Program-made: the position numbers and the translations under genes
Source of the DNA: Paludibacteraceae bacterium
GTDB lineage: Bacteria; Bacteroidota; Bacteroidia; Bacteroidales; Paludibacteraceae
DNA: 64,000 nucleotides
Reading direction: 5' to 3'
NCBI GenBank assembly: GCA_017464475.1
Contig: JAFTZQ010000016.1
Location: 1 to 64,000 of the forward strand
Shown here: piece after piece, positions 1 to 7,287 of the stretch
Layout of the letters: each line of letters opens with the position of its first letter
Numbering within the stretch: the stretch's first letter is position 1
Notes under the pieces: generated by a model
Told to the model about the DNA's origin: nothing
Database searches by the model: none
The model's input: only the letters and a program-made list of their open reading frames with translations

Positions 1-602
1 ATGCCGAACCAAGTCAAGTTGTCTGGGATAGTTTGCTTATTTCTCCAGATAGCACTTATATACTGAAGAGCAGCAGATTCTACGATGTGGGAGGTAAAAC
101 TATTAAGAGCATTTCTAAAGGGACATGGAGTAGCCGAGGAGGATATGTTTCTCTTGTTCCATTTGGAGTAAATTATTCGTGCGTTCCCAATATGACAACG
201 GATTCGATAATAGAGATCAATCTCTTTGAAATTGTCCCTGTAACAAGGGATACTATTCCTGTAAAAAGAGGTTTACTATATGTATATTCTGAAGATGGTA
301 CTATAATGAAATACCAAACTGATAGTATCGGACATGTGGTAATTAATTATTCATCGGATATACTTGTTGTTTTTATAGAAGGCGGTTTGCATGTGAATAT
401 TCCGTTCCCACAAATTGGTAATAGTTATAATGTTGTTACATCAAAGTCTTATGTGAATGTGGAGGCCCAGTTCTATAAAAAACAAGGCTATGATTTGTGG
501 CATTGCTCAATTGATAAAGACAGTATTCAATTAAATGCTTTCTATAAGAAGAATATTAAGATAGAAAAATCTTTATTTAATCCTATTGGTGGAATTAAAT
601 AA
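1..602 (+). CDS. Hypothetical protein, cut by left window edge
   Basis: The reading frame (codons starting at position 3) is open from the window edge to a TAA at 600-602, so the visible ~199 codons are only the C-terminal part. The first ATG-like internal start is not needed because the frame runs through the edge. The visible protein is rich in Tyr, Ser, Val and Ile, with alternating hydrophobic patterns expected of an extracellular beta-rich protein. I recognise no domain or catalytic motif. It is followed 27 bp later by an RHS-type remnant in the same frame, so both may descend from one damaged surface-protein locus, but no sequence similarity links them. Function unknown. Confidence 0.5.
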   Translation, partial: AEPSQVVWDSLLISPDSTYILKSSRFYDVGGKTIKSISKGTWSSRGGYVSLVPFGVNYSCVPNMTTDSIIEINLFEIVPVTRDTIPVKRGLLYVYSEDGTIMKYQTDSIGHVVINYSSDILVVFIEGGLHVNIPFPQIGNSYNVVTSKSYVNVEAQFYKKQGYDLWHCSIDKDSIQLNAFYKKNIKIEKSLFNPIGGIK

Positions 603-629
603 ATATGCTATAGTTGTTGATTATCAAGA

Positions 630-1213
630 ATGCCAACTAAAACACAAAATACACATTTCTTGGAAAGATTGTACTATGCAGATAGTCTTTCTTCTTTCGT
701 TGGGGGTACGGCATGTTACAACGGCAACATTGCTGTCTCGCAAATGCTATGGGGAGATACTACGGGTACGTTCGCATATATATATATGATTCTATGAACC
801 GTTTGGTTGAATCAAGAGTATTAAAATACAAATCTATCGTCTATACCGTTCCTGCTACGGCTGTTACATCTTCATATGATTTGGAGCATGCTGCCTTCGA
901 ACCGAATTTCATGGAGTACCGCATTACAGAGTATAATGGTAATATCGAGACCTGCTATACGCCGCAGGATACTACATTACGTATCTTCAACACGATAGGC
1001 TATTGGGCAGACAGTACGTATTTCTACACGGTGAAAGACCATCTTGGCAATATCTGTGCAGTAGTGAATGCCACGGCTGATACGGTAGTGCAACGCACGA
1101 TGTATTATGCGAGTGGTGTGCCGATGGCGCAGAGTTGGGGCAGAGATATGCAGCCGTATTTGTATAACGGGAAGGAATTTATCGAGGCGCATGGATGGAA
1201 TGTTGAACAATAG
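630..1213 (+). pseudogene. RHS/YD-repeat protein 3' remnant, frameshifted at a TA microsatellite
   Basis: Two frames together give one RHS-core-like protein. From ATG 630, frame 3 reads to a stop at 795-797 and includes the stretch GTACYNGNIAVSQMLWGD. From about 785, frame 2 continues with YDSMNRLVESRV, then VKDHLGNICAVV and YLYNGKEF, the hallmarks of RHS-repeat-associated cores in Bacteroidota (DHLGN, YNGKE). The frame change falls exactly in an AT dinucleotide run at 776-787. Removing one AT unit restores an uninterrupted frame through the junction. The core stops at 1211-1213, just where a normal RHS core would continue into its variable toxin tip, so the tip is missing. Only a short piece of what is usually a gene of several kilobases is present. 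Call: degraded or phase-off RHS element, not a working toxin. Confidence 0.7.
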
Positions 1214-1640
1214 AATCGCAAAATGGGTTAATGAGTTTTCTCGTGGCTCATTAGAAAAAGACAGTTATCATATAGACGAACTTCTTGAAATAGATTGTCC
1301 TAAGAATAATTGGATAGATCATGCGTGGAGATGTTATAGTCAAGCCGTTACTGAATGTTCAAAAATGGGTAATATACACGTTTTGTTAGTTTTTTATCTC
1401 AATACAACTCATAGCGCACGTCCTTATCCAAAAGCATTAAACAGGCAATTATTTTGCACGATAGACACTCCGCCGGAAATCTTTTTAATGAAGAATTTTG
1501 AATGGGATTTCTTTGCAGACAATGTTTTTCTAAAAGAACTCGGAGAACAATATTCTATGAGCTGCTATTATTTAGAGGACTTTGATGAATCGGATAATAC
1601 TTTCTGGCATTACTTATATTTTACGGACGGCGGCGAGTAA
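1191..1640 (+). CDS. Hypothetical protein, possible immunity-like partner of the RHS remnant
   Basis: Start taken at ATG 1191 (a second ATG lies at 1200); an ORF upstream to 1107 only overlaps the RHS remnant in another frame. The product of about 149 residues is acidic and aromatic-rich (for example WDFFADNVF and YYLEDFDESDNTFW), has no signal peptide or membrane segment, and looks cytosolic. Small acidic cytosolic proteins directly downstream of RHS C-terminal tips are often immunity proteins. That position, overlapping the end of the RHS core, is the only argument for such a role here. No family was recognised with confidence. It ends 138 bp before the next gene, which has its own promoter. 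Confidence 0.45.
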   Translation: MDGMLNNRIAKWVNEFSRGSLEKDSYHIDELLEIDCPKNNWIDHAWRCYSQAVTECSKMGNIHVLLVFYLNTTHSARPYPKALNRQLFCTIDTPPEIFLMKNFEWDFFADNVFLKELGEQYSMSCYYLEDFDESDNTFWHYLYFTDGGE

Positions 1641-1722
1641 GAGGTAAGTAAGAGGCAACTCGTGGTTATTTATGCTAAAAATGTAAAAAAAGAATGTTAA
1701 ATTGAATTTTTTTGTCAGAACA

Positions 1723-1754
1723 TTTGCGTATGTCGAAATTTTACAGTAAATTTG
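1723..1754 (+). promoter_or_regulatory. Bacteroidota-type promoter for the AbiEi-like gene
   Basis: TTTG at 1723-1726, exactly 20 bp of spacer, then TAAATTTG at 1747-1754, matching the Bacteroidota consensus TTTG-N19/20-TAnnTTTG. It lies 24 bp ahead of the start codon at 1779. Confidence 0.65.
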
Positions 1755-1778
1755 CGACAAATTTCAAACAAAAAGTAA

Positions 1779-2099
1779 ATGCAATCTGTTGAGGATAAGA
1801 TATTAACATCATTAAAAAAGAGCGGAAGGGGTGTCGCGTTCACTCCTGCCCGTTTCGCCCACTATGGTTCTGCTGCCGCCGTTCAAAAAGCCATTGAAAG
1901 GCTTACTGAAAACGGACATATAATCCGGGTGACAAGAGGAGTGTATTGTTATCCAAAGATAGAAACGGAACTCGGATTAGGAGTTATATATCCCACTTTC
2001 GATGAAATCGCTACCTGTCTTGCCAATCGTGACAGAACGCTTATCGCCCCTGCCGGTGCCTATGCCATTATCTGCTGCCATTTTAATCTGCAATGGTGA
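1779..2099 (+). pseudogene. Truncated AbiEi/DUF6088-type antitoxin
   Basis: The first ~93 residues fit the N-terminal part of DUF6088/AbiEi-type antitoxins: a winged-helix region (KILTSLKKSGRGVAFTPARF, then AVQKAIERL and VTRGVYCYPK) and the start of the C-terminal domain (RTLIAPAGAYA). These proteins are normally about 200 residues. Here the frame runs out after a short unrelated tail ending ICCHFNLQW at residue 106, so most of the C-terminal domain is gone. No AbiEii nucleotidyltransferase toxin follows; the next gene is a lipoprotein whose upstream reading frame overlaps the tail. The intact promoter suggests the truncated winged helix may still be expressed. Likely a decayed toxin-antitoxin remnant; family assignment is from memory of the motif pattern. 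Confidence 0.65.
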
Positions 2100-2137
2100 A
2101 GCCAAAGAAGCATCAATATCAGATACAAGAATATAAG

Positions 2138-3100
2138 ATGAAATTATCCAGATTAACTATTTATGTAGTAACATTTCTTATGGGATTGCTGTGTGGTTGT
2201 AAATCCAATTGCATAACCATCACATACGAAATAGGCGACATATGTATCACTCGGCAGATGTACCCACGTTATTCAATCCTATCGTATAGTAGCGGTACAT
2301 GTGCTGAGGCAGGACAAATTTATATCGAAGAGAAAAAAGGCGAGTATGAAGCTGTTTTAACGTTTGACACGTGTCAGAATATTGTTTTTGTGGCAAGTAA
2401 GAGCACAACAAAATTAATCCCCAAACATATAGATACGACCGTATGGCGCGTACAAGCACCGAATATTTTTGCCTATTCCGAACTCTACGGAGAGCAACAA
2501 ATCGCATATTTGGATTATAGACTTCGCCTAGAAATTTATAATAATTCCGGATTTAACCATTTTCGCAGAAGCAGACAAAACACTAATTGGCAAATTTGTT
2601 ATCCAAAACAGTCAAAGTGGAACTTGACTGACTTCGGTTATATCGGTGGGCTTCAACATCCTTCCTCTATAATACCTAATGCAGATGATTCGATACATGT
2701 TTTGCGTTTTGTAGAAGATAAGCTCAAAGAAGTGCAATATGTATCATTTTCACATTACAAACATGATTGTTCACTTGCAAATGTTGGTTATCAACTGTTT
2801 CATGTATATTACGAATGTTCAACTGGAAATGGTGAAATAGTTCTGGTTAAAGACTCAGCCAATAATATTATAGACCATCTTAATATTGTGTTGCAGTCAA
2901 CGGATTATCAAAGCCACACGCGCGTTAATAGTAGTGAATACTATCTTATTGTATCAACCGAGGAAACGAAAATACGCTCAGAATGTCATTGTGGGAGAAG
3001 CGAAGACACTATTGTCACTCGTACCCAATACGATTTGATCAATGGTCACTACATATCCCATCCTGTGAAAGATATTATGGTGTTTGAAAACAATAAATGA
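2138..3100 (+). CDS. Putative secreted lipoprotein, unknown function
   Basis: Start placed at ATG 2138, which gives a clean lipoprotein signal: Lys/Arg n-region, hydrophobic segment TIYVVTFLMGLL, and a lipobox ending LCGC at about residues 19-22. The ORF is open further up to 2093, but that start overlaps the truncated antitoxin and adds a charged, unlikely leader. The mature part (~300 residues) has no recognised domain. It contains several Cys residues including a C-terminal CHCGR cluster, and many Tyr and Asn. Expected location is the outer membrane or periplasm. It is the last plus-strand gene before the convergent LRR operon. Function not assignable. Confidence 0.7.
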   Translation: MKLSRLTIYVVTFLMGLLCGCKSNCITITYEIGDICITRQMYPRYSILSYSSGTCAEAGQIYIEEKKGEYEAVLTFDTCQNIVFVASKSTTKLIPKHIDTTVWRVQAPNIFAYSELYGEQQIAYLDYRLRLEIYNNSGFNHFRRSRQNTNWQICYPKQSKWNLTDFGYIGGLQHPSSIIPNADDSIHVLRFVEDKLKEVQYVSFSHYKHDCSLANVGYQLFHVYYECSTGNGEIVLVKDSANNIIDHLNIVLQSTDYQSHTRVNSSEYYLIVSTEETKIRSECHCGRSEDTIVTRTQYDLINGHYISHPVKDIMVFENNK

Positions 3101-3193
3101 ACATTCAAAATAATCTTCGCCTAGTAGTGTTGCGATAATTTTAAGAAAAATCTATGCAGCGCGTAGGTCGGAGTATTGGAATAAACTCATGAC

Positions 3194-3217
3194 AAAAAAG
3201 CACGGCAAAAGCCGTTG
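3194..3217 (-). terminator. Terminator of the LRR gene group
   Basis: On the minus strand a hairpin ACGGC-TTTT-GCCGT is followed by GC and a run of six T. It sits about 110 bp beyond the stop codon of the last LRR gene (3325). Confidence 0.6.
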
Positions 3218-3238
3218 TGGGGCTATTGTCGTGCCGAT

Positions 3239-3312
3239 GTCGTCCTAAGGTGATCGCGTGATGGTCGGGAGATGATCCCGTGATGATCGCGTCGGCAACC
3301 CGAGGGGAGAGG
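3239..3312. repeat. Dispersed 74-bp repeat with 11-bp internal period, copy 1
   Basis: Begins GTCGTCCTAAGG and continues as degenerate 11-bp words such as GTGATGGTCGG, GAGATGATCCC and GTGATGATCGC, ending near GGCAACCCGAGG. A second copy with only a few substitutions lies at 58181-58254. Both are in intergenic DNA. The stretch 3101-3324 holds only this repeat and the terminator; no gene is apparent. Confidence 0.75.
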
Positions 3313-3324
3313 GATCATTTATGG

Positions 3325-5286
3325 CTACTCAATTCGTCTGCCCAGCACATCAAATACACCTTCCTCGGTCACAAACAACAACTGTCCGTTTCGGAACACG
3401 ACGGAGTAAGAACTTCTCTCGCTTTCGGTCTCAATACCGGTTGGTGTCTGCGCATCCGGGTTGGACGGGATAATAGGCGGCGTCGGGATCACTTCATCGC
3501 CGTCGTACTTCAGATCGCCGTCATACCCCAAGGTCGCGAAATCGCCGACATAGACATGGATCGGTGTGCCTTGCGCATCTAATACGGAGAGCACGTACGT
3601 ATAGCGCGAGGCTTCATCCAGTCCCGTCACTTTGAACGAAAGGGTGGAGGCATTGACCATTTGTCCATTTACCATTTGCTTATTTTTTCTACCCGGAGCA
3701 GAGAAATTGATCCCCAACAACTGACCTCGGCTACCCAGCGTCAGCTTGCAGAAGACCGCTCCATCCTTGTAAATATCGATCTGGTAAGACTGCGCCGCGG
3801 AGTCGGTCGGCCATGTGAAATCCGCCGTCGTCTCTGCCGCCTCCACCGTCACTTTCTTCTGTACCACTTCTTCGCCGTCCAGAGCCACGATGCGGAAACG
3901 GGACCAGTATTGCGCAGCCTTGTATGCCGCCACGCTGCCGGCAAGCACATGTACCACAGCCGTGTCCGGCACGCCGTCAAACGTAGCGTCGTAGATCAGC
4001 GGCGGCTGTGCGGCATAACAGGTGATGTCCTTCACCAGCGAGTCGCCCAAGAAACAGTCCTGACCCAAAATAGACACGTTCTTGCCGATCACAATGGTCT
4101 CCAGATCGCTCCAATTAGCAAAAGTACTCATGCCCGTTGCTACCAACTTGTCGTTTAGAACCAGATGTTTCGGACTGGAGGTCAGAAGCAGTTGGTTAAA
4201 CACACCATTACCCAACACATTAAGCGAAGATGGAAAAACCACCGTATCCAACGGACAATTTCCGAATGCATCATTGCCGATATTGGTCACCGAATTAGGG
4301 ATTTTGATGGATCGTAACGACGAGCAGCCGTTAAACGCTTTTTGAGGAATGACGGTCAGTCCGGCAGGTAGTTTGACGGAGTCCAAGGTTTCGCATAAGT
4401 TGCACAATTGCTCCGGGATCTCCTGCAATCCGGACGGCAGAATGAGTTGTTTCAGCTTCTTGCATCCCGCAAAAGCACTACTCCCTATTTTAGTAACCCC
4501 TTCCGGAATATTGATTTTCTGCAAACGGCTGCAGTTGGTAAAAGCACTCGCTCCTATCTCTTTGACCGTCTCCGGCAGGGTGATGGAGTCGTTGTACATA
4601 AACTTGCACAACATATTCGGTATGTATTCCACCGAGTCGCCGAAAATGATATGGGTAAAATGGTTCTCTCCCGGCACGTCTGATTCATATCGAATGAAAT
4701 CATTCGCGTGAATAGCTTCCCACACCATCACTTTGGAGTCGCTGTTGTAATTCTCCGATCCGAAAGCTCCCCAGCCCATCGTCTTGAAGGTCTTCGGGAA
4801 GAAGACCGTGTCGCCTATATTCGTGCAGTTGTAGAACGCCATCGCACCGATGGATTCGAGACAATCGGACCATCTTACCTTCCGCAACGCAGAGCAGAAA
4901 ATGAACGCCTGATCGCCAATACTCTTGATTCCTTTACCCAGATTGACGCTGGTCATCTTGGTACATTCCTGAAAAGCGTACGCTCCGATAGTTGTCACGC
5001 TGTCCGGCAGAACGATCGACTGCAGGTTATAGCACCCGTGAAAAGCGTTCGCGCAGATCGAAGTCAGTCCTTCCGGGAAGGAGACGGTCTTCACATACTC
5101 CCTCGTCGGATAATTACTCAACGCGTCCGAGGTCATGGCTCCGCGGCCTTCGATCACCAGATGTCCGGTCCCCGAGTCCAACGTGTACGTCAACTCCGGT
5201 CCCACACTGCCGGTATAGACCGTCGCATACATGCCGCTTGCCATCATCGTCAGGCAAACAAGAATAACAGATACTTTCGTTTTCAT
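3325..5286 (-). CDS. BspA-like leucine-rich-repeat surface protein (third of tandem trio)
   Basis: 653 residues. A signal peptide (MKTKVSVILVCLTMMASGMYA) occupies residues 1-21, followed by a short YTG/LTYTLDS beta segment. About ten to twelve LRR_5 (BspA-type) repeats with the pattern I-x-x-x-A-F-x-x-C-x-x-L-x-x-I-x-L-P then fill roughly residues 50-440. A fibronectin-III-like domain follows (residues ~480-590, ending YVGDFATLGYDG), then a Pro-rich linker (PTPPIIPSNP) and a terminal motif GVFDVLGRRIE. BspA-type repeats mediate adhesion in Treponema and Tannerella proteins. The end resembles T9SS cargo tails, so cell-surface export is inferred. It starts 9 bp after the stop of the upstream paralogue and is probably co-transcribed with it. 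A KQMVNGQMVNAS insert near residue 540 comes from a dispersed word repeat. Confidence 0.88.
   Translation of the reverse strand: MKTKVSVILVCLTMMASGMYATVYTGSVGPELTYTLDSGTGHLVIEGRGAMTSDALSNYPTREYVKTVSFPEGLTSICANAFHGCYNLQSIVLPDSVTTIGAYAFQECTKMTSVNLGKGIKSIGDQAFIFCSALRKVRWSDCLESIGAMAFYNCTNIGDTVFFPKTFKTMGWGAFGSENYNSDSKVMVWEAIHANDFIRYESDVPGENHFTHIIFGDSVEYIPNMLCKFMYNDSITLPETVKEIGASAFTNCSRLQKINIPEGVTKIGSSAFAGCKKLKQLILPSGLQEIPEQLCNLCETLDSVKLPAGLTVIPQKAFNGCSSLRSIKIPNSVTNIGNDAFGNCPLDTVVFPSSLNVLGNGVFNQLLLTSSPKHLVLNDKLVATGMSTFANWSDLETIVIGKNVSILGQDCFLGDSLVKDITCYAAQPPLIYDATFDGVPDTAVVHVLAGSVAAYKAAQYWSRFRIVALDGEEVVQKKVTVEAAETTADFTWPTDSAAQSYQIDIYKDGAVFCKLTLGSRGQLLGINFSAPGRKNKQMVNGQMVNASTLSFKVTGLDEASRYTYVLSVLDAQGTPIHVYVGDFATLGYDGDLKYDGDEVIPTPPIIPSNPDAQTPTGIETESERSSYSVVFRNGQLLFVTEEGVFDVLGRRIE
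3655..3682. repeat. In-frame ATGGTAAATG-type word array inside the LRR gene
   Basis: On the minus strand the words AAATGGTAAATG and GACAAATGGTCAATG alternate, giving the peptide QMVNGQMVNA in the loop of the FN3-like domain. The same words occur at 44573-44616, 46317-46395, 56233-56268 and 56704-56768. The neighbouring paralogue has an unrelated sequence of similar length at this loop. Confidence 0.7.
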
Positions 5287-5295
5287 GATCGTATA

Positions 5296-7278
5296 TTATT
5301 TGATTTGGTTTCCTTGTACATCGTACATCCGTCCTTTGTACATCAGATAGAGTTTTCCGTCCATAATAATCTTTGTACTTTGTACTTGGTCACTTGGTAC
5401 AATTCCTGTGCTTTGCTTCGCCTCAGGATTGGACGGAATAACAGGCGGTGTCGGAATAACCTCATCACCTCCGCCTTGCAATTCGCCTTCATAGCCCAGC
5501 GTAGCGAAATCACCGATATAGACATGCAGCGGCGTGCCGTTTTCGTCCAAGGCAGAGAGCACGTAGTTATACCGCGAAGCCGCATCCAGACCGGTAACCA
5601 TGAAACTCAAAGCGTACCCATTGTTTGCCGCAGGTTGTTCCTCGGTATTTCTCCTGCCGGGTGCAAACGAGATGCCGAGCAAGCGGCCATAGGCATCCAG
5701 CGTAAGCGAACAGAACTTGTTGCCGTCCTTATAGATGTCTAACTGATAGGTGGTAGCTGCACTATCTGTCGGCCAGGTGAACATCGCGGTTGTAGTCTCC
5801 GCCTCCACCGTCACATTCTTCGGCACATACATTGTGTCAGGCAGGTTCGTCAAGCGGAAACGACTCCAATTGGCATCGCTCTGATAGAGACTCTCCGTCC
5901 CGGGAATAACGGACAGCCATGCACTATCCGGCACTCCGTTGAACGTGGCGGCAGAGATAACAGGTGGTGTCGCACAAAGCGTCCGGATCTCTTTAATGGC
6001 AGAGTCTCCGGCAAAAGTCTGATCGCCAAACAACATGACACCCTTTCCTATTGTCAGTTTTTCCAGATTCTTCCAGTTCTCAAAAGCGTGACCGGAAACA
6101 GTAATGACCTTGTCGGGAATAACCAAGTCCTTCTGTGCCGACATATTCGCAAAAGCCGACTCGGAAATAGTGCGCAGGCTTGATGGGAGCACAAGAGAAT
6201 CCAGTACCGAACAACCGCTAAACGCACTCTCTCCTATAGCAGTCACGCCTTCGGGAATGGTAATCCGCGTCAAATTTTTACATCCGTAGAAAGTAGAGCC
6301 ATAGATTTCGCTGATGCCTTCCGGCAATTCCAATGACGTCAACGCAGCGCAATTATAGAATGCCGCTTTGCCAATCGTTTGCACATTTTCAGGGATGTTG
6401 ACATATTGCAGTTTTCTACATCCGTTAAACGCATTTTGTCCGATGGATTCGACACTTTCCGGCAATATAATGGTGTCTATCTTTGTCTGATCCCGGAACA
6501 AATTGGCAGGAATAACTTCTACCTCATCCCCCACGATAATCTCATCATAACTATGATAGTAGTTATACAGCGGTCCCATCCCGCTTCCTTGAGGACGACG
6601 AGCATTCCAGATAACCACTTTGACGTTGGTATAACAACTGAAGATCTCATCCATAGAACGGAACGTAGCCGGAAAAACCAATGTGTCCTGCAAAGGAATC
6701 TTACCGGGTTCAGAAGAAGAACCGGAGCCCCAGGAAATGAAACACCCGCTGCCTATCGTCTCCAAGCAATCCGACCATTTGATGGATTTGAGTGCAGTAC
6801 AATCCCAGAAACAGTTCTTGCCGATATGCTTTATACCTCGCCCCAAATCACAAGAGGCCAGTTGTTTGCAGTCGATGAACGCTGATTCCTGCACTTCCGT
6901 GACACTATTGGGCAGCACGATGGATGTGAGACCTGAATTGTAGAACGCATTGGCTTCTATCACCGTTATACCATCCGGTAGGCTGATGGTCTTCAGATTT
7001 GTACAATTGGCAAAAGCCCAATAACCGATTGAAGTCACTCCGGGTTCTATCACAACCGACTGAAAAGCAGAGTTGAGATTTTGACCATGCCAATGAAGAG
7101 CATCGGAAAAGTGACCATCATGGTACATCTCACCCGTTCCTGAGATAGTGAGCACCTTGGTCTCGCTGTCAAGCGTCCAACTCACATGCTCTCCGCACAT
7201 GCCGGTATATACCGTTGCGTAGGCGCTGCTTGCCATCATCGTCAGGCAAACAAGAATAATAGATACTTTCGTTTTCAT
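5296..7278 (-). CDS. BspA-like leucine-rich-repeat surface protein (second of tandem trio)
   Basis: 660 residues, with the same architecture as its downstream neighbour: signal peptide (MKTKVSIILVCLTMMASSAYA), YTG-start beta segment, about twelve LRR_5 repeats (typical unit AFYNCAALTSLELPEGI), FN3-like domain (YQLDIYKDGNKFCSLTL to VYIGDFATLGYEG), Pro-rich linker and C-terminal motif KLYLMYKGRMYDVQGNQIK. Signal peptide and FN3 region are nearly identical to the 3325-5286 protein, while the LRR part diverges, as expected for a tandem duplication with selection on the adhesive face. The 9-bp junction GATCGTATA to each flanking paralogue is identical. Likely exported and surface-attached; ligand unknown. 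The linker before the terminal motif (QVQSTKII) is built from GTACAAA words. Confidence 0.88.
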   Translation of the reverse strand: MKTKVSIILVCLTMMASSAYATVYTGMCGEHVSWTLDSETKVLTISGTGEMYHDGHFSDALHWHGQNLNSAFQSVVIEPGVTSIGYWAFANCTNLKTISLPDGITVIEANAFYNSGLTSIVLPNSVTEVQESAFIDCKQLASCDLGRGIKHIGKNCFWDCTALKSIKWSDCLETIGSGCFISWGSGSSSEPGKIPLQDTLVFPATFRSMDEIFSCYTNVKVVIWNARRPQGSGMGPLYNYYHSYDEIIVGDEVEVIPANLFRDQTKIDTIILPESVESIGQNAFNGCRKLQYVNIPENVQTIGKAAFYNCAALTSLELPEGISEIYGSTFYGCKNLTRITIPEGVTAIGESAFSGCSVLDSLVLPSSLRTISESAFANMSAQKDLVIPDKVITVSGHAFENWKNLEKLTIGKGVMLFGDQTFAGDSAIKEIRTLCATPPVISAATFNGVPDSAWLSVIPGTESLYQSDANWSRFRLTNLPDTMYVPKNVTVEAETTTAMFTWPTDSAATTYQLDIYKDGNKFCSLTLDAYGRLLGISFAPGRRNTEEQPAANNGYALSFMVTGLDAASRYNYVLSALDENGTPLHVYIGDFATLGYEGELQGGGDEVIPTPPVIPSNPEAKQSTGIVPSDQVQSTKIIMDGKLYLMYKGRMYDVQGNQIK

Positions 7279-7287
7279 GATCGTATA

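Noticed and set aside
586..789. 67-codon ORF between the hypothetical gene and the RHS remnant
   Set aside because: It reads the RHS-coding DNA in the wrong frame; the correct frame gives recognisable RHS sequence.
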